Assembly: GCA_046330395.1 (NCBI GenBank)
Contig: JAXLSS010000012.1
Span: forward strand, 1-64,000
From: Ga0077560 sp046330395
GTDB taxonomy: Bacteria; Actinomycetota; Thermoleophilia; Miltoncostaeales; Miltoncostaeaceae
Length of the DNA: 64,000 bases
Direction of reading: 5' to 3'
Made by a program: the position numbers and the translations under genes. Below are positions 23,543 to 32,236 of this stretch, in pieces; within the stretch, counting starts at the first letter, position 1; every line of letters starts with the position of its first letter. The notes beneath the pieces were generated by a model. That model did no database searches, was not told where the DNA came from, and was given only the letters and a program-made list of their open reading frames with translations.

Positions 23543-24724
23543 ATGGCAACCATCACGTATGACCGCGTCCGCAAGGTGTACGCGGACGGCACCGAGGCCA
23601 TCCCGGGGCTGGACCTGGAGGTGGCGGACGGCGAGTTCATGGTGTTCGTGGGCCCCTCCGGCTGCGGCAAGAGCACCGCGCTGCGCATGACCGCGGGGCT
23701 GGAGGACATCTCCGGTGGTCGCCTGCTGATCGGCGAGGAGGTGGTGAACGCCAAGTCACCGCAGCAGCGCGACATCGCCATGGTGTTCCAGGACTACGCG
23801 CTGTACCCGCACATGTCGGTGCGCGACAACCTGGGCTTCGCGCTGAAGATGATGAAGCTGCCGAAGGACGAGATCGCCCGCCGGGTGGACCGCGCCGCAG
23901 AGCGGCTGTCGCTGTCGGCGCTGCTGGACCGCCGCCCCAAGAACCTCTCCGGCGGCCAGCGCCAGCGGGTGGCGATGGGCCGCGCGATCGTGCGTGAACC
24001 GCAGGCCTTCCTCATGGACGAGCCCCTGTCCAACCTGGACGCCAAGCTGCGCGTGCAGATGCGGGGTGAGATCGCCGCACTGCAGCGCCAGCTGGGGGTG
24101 ACCACCCTGTACGTCACCCACGACCAGGTGGAGGCCATGACCATGGGCCACCGGGTGGCGGTGATGAAGAACGGACGACTGCAGCAGGTGGCCGCACCGC
24201 AGGACCTGTACGACAAGCCCGCCAACGTCTTCGTGGCCGGGTTCATCGGCAGCCCCAAGATGAACCTGTTCACCTCCGAGCTGCGGGCGACCGACGGCGG
24301 GGGCCTGGGCTTCACCTTCGGCGACCGCGTCATCGCCATCCCCGCGGAGGTGGCGGCGGCCCGCCCGGGTCTGGCGGCCCACACCGGCCAGCCCGTCACC
24401 ATCGGCATCCGCCCGGAGGGGTTCGTGCCCACCACCGACGCCGGCCCCGAGACGCTGGAGGCCACCGCCGAGGTGGTGGAGATGCTGGGCTCGGAGACCC
24501 TGGTGTTCTTCGTGGCGCCGGTGGAGCAGGCCTCCGACGCCGACGTCCGCGACCGGGCGCAGGCCTCCGACGAGGAGGAGAGCATCATCGCCGCCGAGGG
24601 CAAGACCGTGATGTGCGCGCGGCTGGTGCCGCCGGTGCGCCTGGCCCCCGGCGCCGGGATCCGGCTGCGGGTGGACCCCGCCCAGCTGTACGTGTTCGAC
24701 GCCGCGGGTGACGCGATCACCTGA
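23543..24724 (+). CDS. Sugar ABC transporter ATP-binding protein, MsmK/UgpC type
   Basis: The protein has 393 residues. Walker A is GPSGCGKST, the signature is LSGGQRQR and Walker B is AFLMDEPLSNLDA, followed by the His switch YVTHDQVEAMTM. The C-terminal 130 residues are the OB-like regulatory domain of MalK-type ATPases (VTIGIRPEGF). MsmK-type ATPases can serve several importers, but having it in the operon suggests a dedicated one. The stretch EQASDADVRDRAQASDEEES near residue 340 is an acidic insert in the regulatory domain. The gene ends 10 bases before the convergent histidine kinase gene. Confidence 0.94.
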   Translation: MATITYDRVRKVYADGTEAIPGLDLEVADGEFMVFVGPSGCGKSTALRMTAGLEDISGGRLLIGEEVVNAKSPQQRDIAMVFQDYALYPHMSVRDNLGFALKMMKLPKDEIARRVDRAAERLSLSALLDRRPKNLSGGQRQRVAMGRAIVREPQAFLMDEPLSNLDAKLRVQMRGEIAALQRQLGVTTLYVTHDQVEAMTMGHRVAVMKNGRLQQVAAPQDLYDKPANVFVAGFIGSPKMNLFTSELRATDGGGLGFTFGDRVIAIPAEVAAARPGLAAHTGQPVTIGIRPEGFVPTTDAGPETLEATAEVVEMLGSETLVFFVAPVEQASDADVRDRAQASDEEESIIAAEGKTVMCARLVPPVRLAPGAGIRLRVDPAQLYVFDAAGDAIT

Positions 24725-24734
24725 TCGCCCGGCG

Positions 24735-26101
24735 TCACACTGCGGGCGCGGGGGCTCCCCTTCCTCCGCGTCCGCCGCCCGCCGGGACCTCCGTGTTCTC
24801 ACGGCGTGGGAACAGCAGGCGCGCCAGGGTTCCGCCCTCGGGGTGCCGGGCGAGATCGATCTGCGCCCCGTGGCCGTCGGCGATGGCCGCGGCGATGGCC
24901 AGCCCCAGCCCGCTGCCCGGGATGTCCTGGCTGGCGGCCGACCCCCGGTGGAAGCGGTCGAACGCGTGCGCGATGTCCGCGTCGGTCATGCCGGGGCCGT
25001 GGTCGCGCACCTCCACCGCCGCGCCGGCGTCGGCGGCGGTGACACGCGCCTCCACGGCGCTGCCCTCGGGGCTGTAGCGCACGGCGTTGTCCAGCAGCAC
25101 CACCAGCAGCTCGCACAGGCGCCGCCCGTCGCCCACCACGGCCACCGGGGCGTCGGGCACGTGGAGGTGCACCTCACGATGGGGGCGGTGGCGCGCACCT
25201 CCTCCACGGCGTCCGCCGTGACGCGCCCCAGGTCCACCGTGCCGGTGGGTGTGGGCGCCGCGCCCACCTCCGCCAGGGTGAGCAGCTCGCGCAGCGTGGC
25301 CGCCATCCGCATGCTCTCGCGCTGCACCACCTCCAGCGACTCGCGTGCGCGCTCGGCATCGCCCGAGGCCACCGCCCGCGCGGCCAGGCGTGCGTGCCCG
25401 CCCACGGCGGTGACGGGGGTCTTCAGCTCATGTGAGGCGTCGGCCACGAACTCCCGCTGGGCGCGCGAGGCGTCCTCGGCCCGCACCAGCAGCCGGTTGA
25501 AGGCGCGCGCCAGCCGGCCCAGCTCGTCGGGCCGGCCCTCCGCCACGCGCCGGTTGAGCTCGTGACCGGGGATGGCGTCCACCTCGCGGCGCATGCGATC
25601 GACGGGCCGCAGCACGCGCGCCGCCAGCACCGCCCCGGCGACGGCGGCCACCAGCAGGCCGCCCAGGGCCGCCAGCACCAGCACCCATGCGAGAGTCCCC
25701 AGCGTGTCGCGCGTGGCGTGGTCGTCCTGCGCCACGATCGCCAGCCCGCCCTCCGGCCGGGGCGCCTCCGCCGACACCCAGCCGTGGCCCCGGCGGTCAC
25801 TCACCACCGCGCGCACCGCGTCCAGCGTGGTGCCGGAGGCGCCGAACGTGGAGGCCCGCACCTTGCCCGTGCCGTCCACCAGCCAGATGAGGTCACCGGG
25901 GGCGGCCAGGCGGTCGAGGGAGCGGGCCTCCCCCTCCACCTCGTGGACGGCCGCCGCCGACCGGGCCAGCGCGCGGGCCGAGTCGGACGCCCGCCCCCGC
26001 AGGTCGTTGCGCACCACCACGTAGCTCAGCAGCGAGCCCAGGCTGGCGAGCAGCGCCAGCGCGGCCACGAACAGCAGCGTGATGCGCAGCCGGATGCTCA
26101 C
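24735..26101 (-). CDS. Sensor histidine kinase (frameshifted)
   Basis: GTG 26101 overlaps the response-regulator stop (GTGA). The N-terminus has a transmembrane helix (ITLLFVAALALLASLGSLLS), an outer sensor domain, a second helix (LAWVLVLAALGGLLVAAVAG) and a HAMP domain. ADASHELKTPVTAV holds the phosphorylated His. The ATPase boxes LLDNAVRYSPEGS, DHGPGMTDADI, FDRFHRG and GSGLGLAIAAAI lie in a second frame that opens at 25172. Adding one C near 25175 (CTCACG to CTCCACG) would join the frames as APIVEVHLHV. Both halves are perfectly conserved, so an assembly indel is more likely than decay. It should phosphorylate the response regulator encoded next to it. Confidence 0.87.
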
Positions 26102-26772
26102 CGCCGGGCCGTGTACCCCACCCCGCGCACCGTGCGGATCACCTGGTCGCCGGGGGCGTCCAGCTTCTTGCGCAGGTTGGAGATGAACACGTCGATCACC
26201 TTGGTGGGCCCGGGGTAGTTGTAGCCCCACACGCCCTCGTAGATCTGCTCGCGGTTGAACACGCGCCCCGCGGCCTGCAGCAGGAACACCAGCAGGTCGA
26301 ACTCGCGGGCCGACAGGTCCACCGGGCGGTCGCGCACGGTGACCTCGCGGGTGTCGACGTTCACCCGCACGTCACCGCACTCCAGCCACTCCTCGCCCCC
26401 GGCGCGGCGCTGCAGCGCGCGCATGCGGGCCAGCAGTTCCTCCACGGCGAAGGGTTTGGCCAGGTAGTCGTCGGCGCCACTGTCCAGGCCGATCACCCGG
26501 TCGCCCACCCGGTCGAGCGCGGTGAGCATCAGCACCGGCATGCGGTGCCCGTCGCGGCGGGCCTGCCGGCACACGGTGAGCCCGTCCAGGTCGGGCAGGC
26601 GCACGTCCAGCACCATCAGGTCCGGCTCTTCGCGGGCCAGTTCCTCCAGGGCGGCGCGGCCCGTGGCGGCCACCCGCACCGCGTACCCGGCGTCCCCCAG
26701 CTCCAGCTCCAGAAGCCGGGCCACGGAAGGATCGTCCTCCACCACCAGCACCCGGCGCCCGTCGGTCGACAT
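26098..26772 (-). CDS. OmpR/PhoB-type response regulator
   Basis: The protein has 224 residues. The receiver shows the acidic pocket (VEDDPSV), the phospho-acceptor Asp in MVLDVRLPD, the Thr in LMLTALD, and Lys in DYLAKPF. The C-terminal winged helix has DLSAREFDLLVFLLQ, then GVWGYNYPGPTKVIDVFISN and VRGVGYTARR. ATG 26772 lies six bases after TATTCT on the minus strand, so the transcript is probably leaderless. It is the first gene of the operon with the histidine kinase, and divergent from the ApbE operon, which is the likely target. Confidence 0.94.
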   Translation of the reverse strand: MSTDGRRVLVVEDDPSVARLLELELGDAGYAVRVAATGRAALEELAREEPDLMVLDVRLPDLDGLTVCRQARRDGHRMPVLMLTALDRVGDRVIGLDSGADDYLAKPFAVEELLARMRALQRRAGGEEWLECGDVRVNVDTREVTVRDRPVDLSAREFDLLVFLLQAAGRVFNREQIYEGVWGYNYPGPTKVIDVFISNLRKKLDAPGDQVIRTVRGVGYTARR

Positions 26773-26778
26773 GCCCCA

Positions 26779-26863
26779 AGAATAGGGGGTTCCACGGCCG
26801 GCCCCGCCCATTTGCCAAACCCTTACCTCGCCTCTCCGGGGGTTTACCCGGCGGTCCTAGGTT
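26779..26863. promoter_or_regulatory. Divergent promoters between the two-component system and ApbE operon
   Basis: The minus-strand -10 TATTCT (26784 to 26779) serves the regulator. The plus-strand -10 TAGGTT (26858-26863) is six bases before ATG 26870. Between them the word CTTACC (near 26822) and TTTACC (near 26843) repeat and are candidate regulator half-sites. Confidence 0.5.
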
Positions 26864-26869
26864 GGAGCC

Positions 26870-27085
26870 ATGACCAACCACGAGGGAGCGACCATGAACC
26901 GCCGACAGGCGTTGACGCTGTCCGGTCTGCTCACCGGCACCATCCTCACCGGAGGTGTCGCGGCGACCGGGCTGCTGTACGCCACGCACTCGCCGGCCCA
27001 GCCGGCCGCGGTGCGGGTGGTGGCGGCACCGACCACCACCGCCCCCGCACCCATTCACCACGAGGAATACGAGGGGGTGGACTGA
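26870..27085 (+). CDS. Small membrane-anchored protein of the ApbE operon
   Basis: The protein has 71 residues from ATG 26870, six bases after TAGGTT. An internal ATG at 26894 with GAGGGA upstream is an alternative start. The Arg pair (NRRQALTLSG) precedes one hydrophobic helix (LLTGTILTGGVAATGLLY), then a Pro/Ala/Thr linker and an acidic, His-containing end IHHEEYEGVD that may bind metal. Its stop overlaps the next start (TGATG). No family was recognised. It is coupled to a Thr/Ser-rich partner, ApbE and a heme-type membrane protein, so a role in that redox system is inferred only from position. Confidence 0.6.
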   Translation: MTNHEGATMNRRQALTLSGLLTGTILTGGVAATGLLYATHSPAQPAAVRVVAAPTTTAPAPIHHEEYEGVD

Positions 27086-27309
27086 TGCGCAGAGTCTGGG
27101 CAACGGTGATGAGCGTGTGGGCGCTCCTGGGCGTGGGCGGCGTGATCGCCTGGACCCACCCACTGACCACCACGACGACCACCACCTCGACGGTTGCGGC
27201 GAGCCCCGCCACGACCTCCAGCGGCACCACCAGCAACACCAGCAGCAGCGCCTCGACCGGCAGCACCCAGCAGGCGTCCGTCGTCCACGCGACCACCCGC
27301 ACGTCATGA
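27085..27309 (+). CDS. Small Thr/Ser-rich membrane-anchored protein
   Basis: The protein has 74 residues. One hydrophobic helix (VWATVMSVWALLGVGGVIAW) is followed by about 45 residues made almost entirely of Thr, Ser, Ala and Asn, ending TQQASVVHATTRTS. No folded domain is apparent. Start and stop overlap those of its neighbours (TGATG and ATGA). ApbE attaches FMN to Thr or Ser in a D-x2-(S/T)-G-A-T type motif; that exact motif is not seen here, although the tail has many Thr and Ser residues. It could be a spacer, a glycosylated anchor or a novel acceptor. Confidence 0.55.
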   Translation: MRRVWATVMSVWALLGVGGVIAWTHPLTTTTTTTSTVAASPATTSSGTTSNTSSSASTGSTQQASVVHATTRTS

Positions 27310-28265
27310 GCGCGCGCACGATGGACCTCAGCTTCCGGGCCATGGGCACCGACTGCATGGTGGTGGTGACCGCGGGCTCCGCCGACGCGCGCCGCGCGCG
27401 GCGCGCCCTGGAGACCGGTCGCGACGAGGTGCTGGCCTGCGAGGCCGCCCTGTCGCGGTTCGACCCCGACAGCGACCTGTCCCGGCTCAACGCCGTGGCG
27501 GGCACGTGGGCGCCCGTTGGTGAGCGTCTCGAGCTGGCGCTGGCCGCCGCCCTGCGGGCGCGCGTGCTCACCGGGGGCCGCTTCGACCCCACGGTGCTGC
27601 CCGCGCTGGTGGCCGCCGGCTACGACCGCTCCTTCGAGCGGCTCACCCCCGGCCCCACCCGCGACGCGGCCCACTGGCGAGCGGGCGCCGCGGTGCAGAT
27701 CGACCGCCGGGCCCACCTGGCCCGCATCGCCGCGGGGGCCGCGGTGGACCTGGGCGGCATCGCCAAGGGCTGGGCCGCCGGCCGCGCCATGGCGCGCATG
27801 GCCAACACGTGGCCGGGCATGCTCGGCGGCATCGTCGATCTGGGCGGCGACATGGCCGTGACGGGCGCCGCGCCCAGCGGCAACCCCTGGATCATCGGCG
27901 TGGAGGACCCGCGCCGTGCCGGCACCATGCTGGGCACGCTGTCGATCACCGGCGGTGGCATCGCCACCTCCGGCCGCAACCGGCGCCGCTTCGGCCCCGG
28001 CCGCACCCGGCACCACATCATCGACCCCGCCACGGGGCGCCCCGCGGTGGCCGGGCCACTGGCCGTCACCGTGGTGGCCGCGCGGCCCGAGGACGCCGAG
28101 GCCCACGCCACGCTGCTCAGCATGGCCACGCCCGAGGAGGCGGCCGCGCACGTGGCCCGCCACGTGGAGGTGTCGGCCGTGATGGTGCCCGCAGAGGGCT
28201 CGGTGGTGGTGCTGGGCCGCGCGCCCCTCACCCCCATGTCCACACGGATGGAGGTGGCCTCATGA
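27306..28265 (+). CDS. apbE: FAD:protein FMN transferase ApbE
   Basis: The protein has 319 residues. The family motifs are present: FRAMGTDCMVVV at the start, SRFDPDSDLSRLN, VDLGGIAKGWAAGRA, GIVDLGGDMAVTG, GGGIATSGRNRR and HHIIDPATGRP with the Mg-binding residues. ApbE transfers FMN from FAD to a Thr/Ser of secreted or membrane proteins, building flavoprotein electron carriers. No signal peptide or lipobox is seen, so it would act in the cytosol unless translocated otherwise. ATGA overlaps join it to both neighbours. No FMN_bind domain protein is present in the window, so its acceptor is unknown. Confidence 0.9.
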   Translation: MSARTMDLSFRAMGTDCMVVVTAGSADARRARRALETGRDEVLACEAALSRFDPDSDLSRLNAVAGTWAPVGERLELALAAALRARVLTGGRFDPTVLPALVAAGYDRSFERLTPGPTRDAAHWRAGAAVQIDRRAHLARIAAGAAVDLGGIAKGWAAGRAMARMANTWPGMLGGIVDLGGDMAVTGAAPSGNPWIIGVEDPRRAGTMLGTLSITGGGIATSGRNRRRFGPGRTRHHIIDPATGRPAVAGPLAVTVVAARPEDAEAHATLLSMATPEEAAAHVARHVEVSAVMVPAEGSVVVLGRAPLTPMSTRMEVAS

Positions 28266-28834
28266 GCGCCATCGCCGGCCTCCCCATCGCCTGGCTGGTG
28301 GCGCGCTCCGCGGGGCTGGTGTCCTTCGGCGCGCTCACCGGCTCGGTGTGGATGGGTCTTCTGATGAGCACGAGGATCCTCGGGCCCAAACGCCAGGCGA
28401 GCCTGCTGGGACTGCACCGCACCCTCACGTGGGCGGGTCTGGCCATGCTGGCGGTGCACATGGGTGCGCTGCTGGTGGACCCGACGATGCACTTCGGGCT
28501 CGCCAACGTCCTCATCCCCTTCGCCTCGCCGTGGCGGCCCTTCGCCGTCGGCGTGGGCGTGATCTCCGGCTGGATCTCGCTGGTGCTGGCGCTGTCCTTC
28601 AAGTTCCGGTCGCGGATCGGCACGAGGGTGTGGCGCAAGCTGCACTACGCCAGCTTCGGCGCGTTCCTCCTGATGATCGTGCACGCGCTGTCCTCGGGCA
28701 CCGACCTGGCCGGGCTCGCCGGCCCGGTGGTGGCCGCGGTGGCCGCGGGCCCGGTGATCTTCCTCACCCTGCTGCGGGTGCTGATGCCCAAGGGTGTCGC
28801 CCCGCCGCGACGGATGCCGGCACCCGCACGGTGA
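28262..28834 (+). CDS. Ferric-reductase-like heme membrane protein
   Basis: The protein has 190 residues with five hydrophobic helices. Two His pairs spaced as in heme-b proteins of the ferric reductase/YedZ fold are visible: H52 and H66 (LHRTLTWAGLAMLAVH), then H128 and H141 (LHYASFGAFLLMIVH). They could hold two hemes across the membrane. No flavin or NAD(P)H domain is attached, so an outside partner must supply electrons. It overlaps apbE by four bases. Its last 71 bases overlap the convergent GH63 gene. An electron-transfer role is well supported; the substrate is unknown. Confidence 0.8.
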   Translation: MSAIAGLPIAWLVARSAGLVSFGALTGSVWMGLLMSTRILGPKRQASLLGLHRTLTWAGLAMLAVHMGALLVDPTMHFGLANVLIPFASPWRPFAVGVGVISGWISLVLALSFKFRSRIGTRVWRKLHYASFGAFLLMIVHALSSGTDLAGLAGPVVAAVAAGPVIFLTLLRVLMPKGVAPPRRMPAPAR

Positions 28835-31541
28835 CGGCACGGGCCGAGTCACCCCGGGCGGCGTCGTGGGCCGTCACCCGGGGTGACCGGCCGCTCCCGC
28901 GGGTGCAGATCATGTCCGCCACCAGCGCCGTCCAGCCGGTCTGGTGGCCGGCCCCCACGCCCTCCCCGGTGTCACCGTCGAAGAACTCGCTGAACACCGG
29001 CCGGTCCCACAGGGGGCCGCCCCCGTGGTCGCGGGGTGTGCTGGGCCGCCGGCCATCCGCCCCGGGGCGGAACACCGCCACCAGGCGCTCCTCCACGGCG
29101 TCGGCCACCTCGGCCAGGGACGCGTCGTGCCCGGATCCGGCCGGGAACTCCACCCGCATGTCCGCCCCGGCGCCCCGCGCGTAGGTGCGCAGCGCGGACA
29201 GCAGCAGGGCGTTCACGGGGAACCACACCGGGCCCCGCCAGTTGGAGTTGCCGCCGAACAGCCCGATGTCCGACACCCCCGGGGTGTAGCGGATGTGCAT
29301 GTCCTGACCGCCCAGGGTGAGCGTCATCCCGTCGCGGTATTGCGCCGACAGGGAGCGCACACCGCAGGCCCCGAGGAACTCCGCTTCGTCCAGCATCCGG
29401 GTCAGCAGGCGGGCCAGCCGCGCGGGCTCCACCAGGGCCAGCGTGGTGGTGGTGCCCTCCCCCTCACCCCGCAGCAGCGCCCCGGCCAGGTCGGGCCGGT
29501 GACGACGCAGCCAGGCCAGGCGGCGCGTGAACTCCGGCAGCTCCCGCTCCACCCACGGCTCGCTGTTGGCGACCGCCAGGATGGGCAGCAGCCCCACCAG
29601 CGAGCGCACGCGCACCGGCTGCACCTCGCCGGTGTCGCACACCAGGGCGTCGTAGAAGAACCCGTCGCGGTCGTCCCACAGCGACACGCCGCCGCTGCCG
29701 AAGGCCTCCATGGCGTTGGCGATGCCGAGGAAGCGGGTGAGGAACGTGCCGGCCAGGTCGTCCCAGGCGGGATCGTGACGGGCCAGCTCCTGGGCGATGC
29801 GCATCAGCGAGAGACAGCTGAAGGCCATCCAGCTGGTGGCGTCCGACTGCTCCAGCCGCCACCCGGCCGGCACGTCCCGGCTGCGGTCGAACGCGCTGAT
29901 GTTGTCCATCCCCAGGAAGCCGCCCTCGAACAGGTCCGAGCCGTCCGGGTCCTTCCGGTTGACCCACCAGCTGAAGTTGAGCAGCAGCTTGGCCATCACC
30001 CGCGACAGGAACGCGTGGTCCCATGACCCGTCGCGCACGTACACCTGCCAGGCCGCCCACGCGTGCACCGGCGGGTTCACGTCCGAGAACGCCCACTCGT
30101 ACGCGGGCAGCTGCCCGTTGGGATGCTGGGCCCACTCCCGGCACATCAGCAGCAGCTGGGCCTTGGCGAACGCCGGGTCCACGTGGGCCAGGGCCACGGT
30201 GTGGAAGGCCAGGTCCCAGGAGGCGAACCACGGGTACTCCCACTCGTCCGGCATCGAGATGACGTCGGTGAGCGACAGGTGCCGCCAGGAGGTGTTGCGG
30301 CCCGCGGGCTCGCGCCGCAGGCGCTCCGGCGGGGGCGCCGGCTGCGCCGGGTCGCCCTCCAGCCATTCCTGCACCGTGTAGCGGTACAGCTGCCGGCTCC
30401 ACAGCAGGCCCGCGAATGCCGCGCGGGCCACCTCGCGGTCGGGTGCGCCCACGCCGGCGGGGATCACGCGGTCGTAGAACGCGTCCGCCTCGTCGCGGCG
30501 GTGCCGCAGCACCGTGTCGATGGTGTCGAACGGGCGGTCGGCCGGTTCGTCGGCGGTGAGGCGCAGGCGCACGCGCACCGTGGCCCCCGGTGCGACGCCG
30601 GTGAACACGTGGTGGAAGGCCGCCCGGGTGCCGGTGCCGTCGGGCCGGGTGGCGCCGGCCTCGCCGTGCACCACCGCCCGGTTGATGGCGTCCCGCGGGA
30701 ACTCCGACCGGCCCGGGCTGTCGTACAGCGCGCGGGTGTTGGTCTCGTTGTCGCACACCAGCACCTCGGGGGCGCCCTCGCAGGCCAGCACGTACCGGCC
30801 CAGGTACTCGTGCACCGCCTCCACCGCGCGCAGGTCGGCGTCGTCGCGGCGCGGGGGGTCCAGGCGCCGCAGCGTGGGCATGCGGTCGTCGCGACCCCAG
30901 GCCCACGTGTTCGCGAAGGTGAGCTGGGGCACCACGTGCAGGTCGGCGGGCTCGGGGCCGTGGTTGGTGGCCTCCACCAGCATCACGATGTCGGTGGGCG
31001 ACGCCTTGGCGTGGGTCACCTCCACGTCGAAGAACCGGTTCTCGGCCAGCACGCCGGTGTCGGCCAGCTCGAACTCCGGCCGGTCCCGCCCCCGCGCGGC
31101 GTTCTCGTCCACCAGCCGCTGGTAGGGGAAGGCGGCGTGCGGGTAGCGATACCGCCACCGCGCGAACGAGTGCGTGGGGGTGGCATCCAGGTGCCACCAG
31201 TACTCCTTGGCGTCCTCGCCGTGGTTGCCCTGATGGTTGGTGAGCCCGAACAGCCGCTCCTTGATGCGGTCGTCGCGTCCGTTCCACAGGGCCACGGTGA
31301 GGTGCAGGAAGCCGAACCGGTCGCACAACCCCGCCAGGCCGTCCTCCCCCCAGCGGTACGCCCGCAGGTGGGCGTGGTCGAAGGGGAACGACAGCCACGC
31401 GTCGCCGTCGGCCGAATAGTCCTCGCGCACCGTGCCCCACTGGCGCCCGGCGGTGTACGGGCCCCACAGCCGCCACGGGTCGGAGTCGCCGGGCGACTCG
31501 GTCAGCCTGGCGTGCTCCGGGGTGGGTGGGGGCTCCGCCAT
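28764..31541 (-). CDS. GH63-like glycoside hydrolase (MGH1/glucosidase type)
   Basis: The protein has 925 residues without a signal peptide. The (alpha/alpha)6 catalytic domain occupies the second half: WEYPWFASWDLAFHTVAL carries the likely acid Asp, GQLPAYEWAFSDVNPPVHAW is a family motif, and GGNSNWRGPVWFPVN is the conserved end. The first 400 residues are beta-rich. GH63 enzymes cleave alpha-glucosides or mannosylglycerate-type substrates. ATG 31541 is six bases after TAGAGT. The last 40 residues (Ala/Arg-rich) look unconserved and overlap the ferric-reductase-like gene by 71 bases; an upstream stop may have been lost. Substrate is unknown. Confidence 0.85.
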   Translation of the reverse strand: MAEPPPTPEHARLTESPGDSDPWRLWGPYTAGRQWGTVREDYSADGDAWLSFPFDHAHLRAYRWGEDGLAGLCDRFGFLHLTVALWNGRDDRIKERLFGLTNHQGNHGEDAKEYWWHLDATPTHSFARWRYRYPHAAFPYQRLVDENAARGRDRPEFELADTGVLAENRFFDVEVTHAKASPTDIVMLVEATNHGPEPADLHVVPQLTFANTWAWGRDDRMPTLRRLDPPRRDDADLRAVEAVHEYLGRYVLACEGAPEVLVCDNETNTRALYDSPGRSEFPRDAINRAVVHGEAGATRPDGTGTRAAFHHVFTGVAPGATVRVRLRLTADEPADRPFDTIDTVLRHRRDEADAFYDRVIPAGVGAPDREVARAAFAGLLWSRQLYRYTVQEWLEGDPAQPAPPPERLRREPAGRNTSWRHLSLTDVISMPDEWEYPWFASWDLAFHTVALAHVDPAFAKAQLLLMCREWAQHPNGQLPAYEWAFSDVNPPVHAWAAWQVYVRDGSWDHAFLSRVMAKLLLNFSWWVNRKDPDGSDLFEGGFLGMDNISAFDRSRDVPAGWRLEQSDATSWMAFSCLSLMRIAQELARHDPAWDDLAGTFLTRFLGIANAMEAFGSGGVSLWDDRDGFFYDALVCDTGEVQPVRVRSLVGLLPILAVANSEPWVERELPEFTRRLAWLRRHRPDLAGALLRGEGEGTTTTLALVEPARLARLLTRMLDEAEFLGACGVRSLSAQYRDGMTLTLGGQDMHIRYTPGVSDIGLFGGNSNWRGPVWFPVNALLLSALRTYARGAGADMRVEFPAGSGHDASLAEVADAVEERLVAVFRPGADGRRPSTPRDHGGGPLWDRPVFSEFFDGDTGEGVGAGHQTGWTALVADMICTRGSGRSPRVTAHDAARGDSARAVTVRVPASVAAGRHPWASAPAAG

Positions 31542-31547
31542 GGGGCC

Positions 31548-31553
31548 ACTCTA
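31548..31553 (-). promoter_or_regulatory. -10 box TAGAGT of the GH63-like gene
   Basis: On the minus strand TAGAGT ends six bases before ATG 31541, with no Shine-Dalgarno sequence. This fits the window's leaderless pattern. Confidence 0.5.
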
Positions 31554-31587
31554 GTGGGGCTCCCGCGCGGGAGCGGGGCTCGCCGTC

Positions 31588-31616
31588 TTGACGTGAAGTG
31601 AGTGATCACTTACTCT
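31588..31616 (+). promoter_or_regulatory. tetR promoter with palindromic operator
   Basis: TTGACG (31588-31593), 17 bases, then TACTCT (31611-31616), six bases before ATG 31623. The spacer holds the near-perfect palindrome AGTGAGTGATCACTTACT (about 31597-31614), a TetR-type operator for autorepression. Confidence 0.78.
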
Positions 31617-31622
31617 GCCCGC

Positions 31623-32174
31623 ATGACGCCGCCCGTGACCACGCGCAAGACCGCCCAGGAGCGACGCGAGGAGATCCTTGACTCGGCGCTCACCGAGTTC
31701 GCCGCGCGCGGGTTCGACGGGGCCTCCACCGACGCCATCGCGCGCCGGGTGGGGATCTCCCAGCCGTACCTGTTCCGGCTGTTCGGCACCAAGAAGGAGC
31801 TGTTCCTGACGGCCACCGAGCGGTGTTTCGCGGACACGCTGCACCGGTTCACCGCGGCGTCCGAGGGCCTCGAGGGCGAGGCCGCCCTGGCGGCCATGGG
31901 CGCGGCCTACGGCCGGATGATCACCGAGGACCCACGCCGCCTGCGCGCCCAGATGCAGGCCTACGCGGCGTGCGGGGACCCCGAGATCCGCGCCGCGGTG
32001 CAGCGGGGGTTCGGGGCGCTCGTCGGGCATGCCGAGGGACTGGGACTGAGCCCCGAGCGCGTCACCGAGTTCTTCGCCACCGGCATGCTCATCAACGTCA
32101 TCGTGGCCATGGACCTGCCGCACGCGCACGCCCCGTGGAGCGAGCGGCTGGTCACCTGCGTGTCCACGCCATAG
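31623..32174 (+). CDS. TetR family transcriptional repressor
   Basis: The protein has 183 residues. The N-terminal HTH is clear: RREEILDSALTEFAARGFDG, STDAIARRVGISQPYLFRLF and GTKKELFLTATERCF. The C-terminal domain is all-helical. ATG 31623 directly follows the leaderless promoter; the in-frame GTG at 31602 lies inside the operator and is rejected. An AGTGAGTG half-site recurs in the MFS promoter 580 bases downstream, so it most likely controls that exporter and itself, releasing on drug binding. Confidence 0.92.
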   Translation: MTPPVTTRKTAQERREEILDSALTEFAARGFDGASTDAIARRVGISQPYLFRLFGTKKELFLTATERCFADTLHRFTAASEGLEGEAALAAMGAAYGRMITEDPRRLRAQMQAYAACGDPEIRAAVQRGFGALVGHAEGLGLSPERVTEFFATGMLINVIVAMDLPHAHAPWSERLVTCVSTP

Positions 32175-32199
32175 GCACCCCCTTTTTTCGATCTGAATA

Positions 32200-32216
32200 T
32201 GAGTAAGCACTCACTA
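32200..32216 (+). promoter_or_regulatory. Candidate TetR operator upstream of the MFS gene
   Basis: TGAGTAAGCACTCACTAG includes CACTCACT, the reverse complement of the AGTGAGTG half-site in the tetR promoter. The spacing differs, so it is a weaker site. GAATAT at 32195-32200 may be the -10 box. Confidence 0.5.
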
Positions 32217-32236
32217 GTCACGAAGGGATGGAAGGT

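Noticed and set aside
31602..31622. An upstream GTG start for the tetR gene
   Set aside because: It lies inside the operator and the promoter spacer, before the -10 box.
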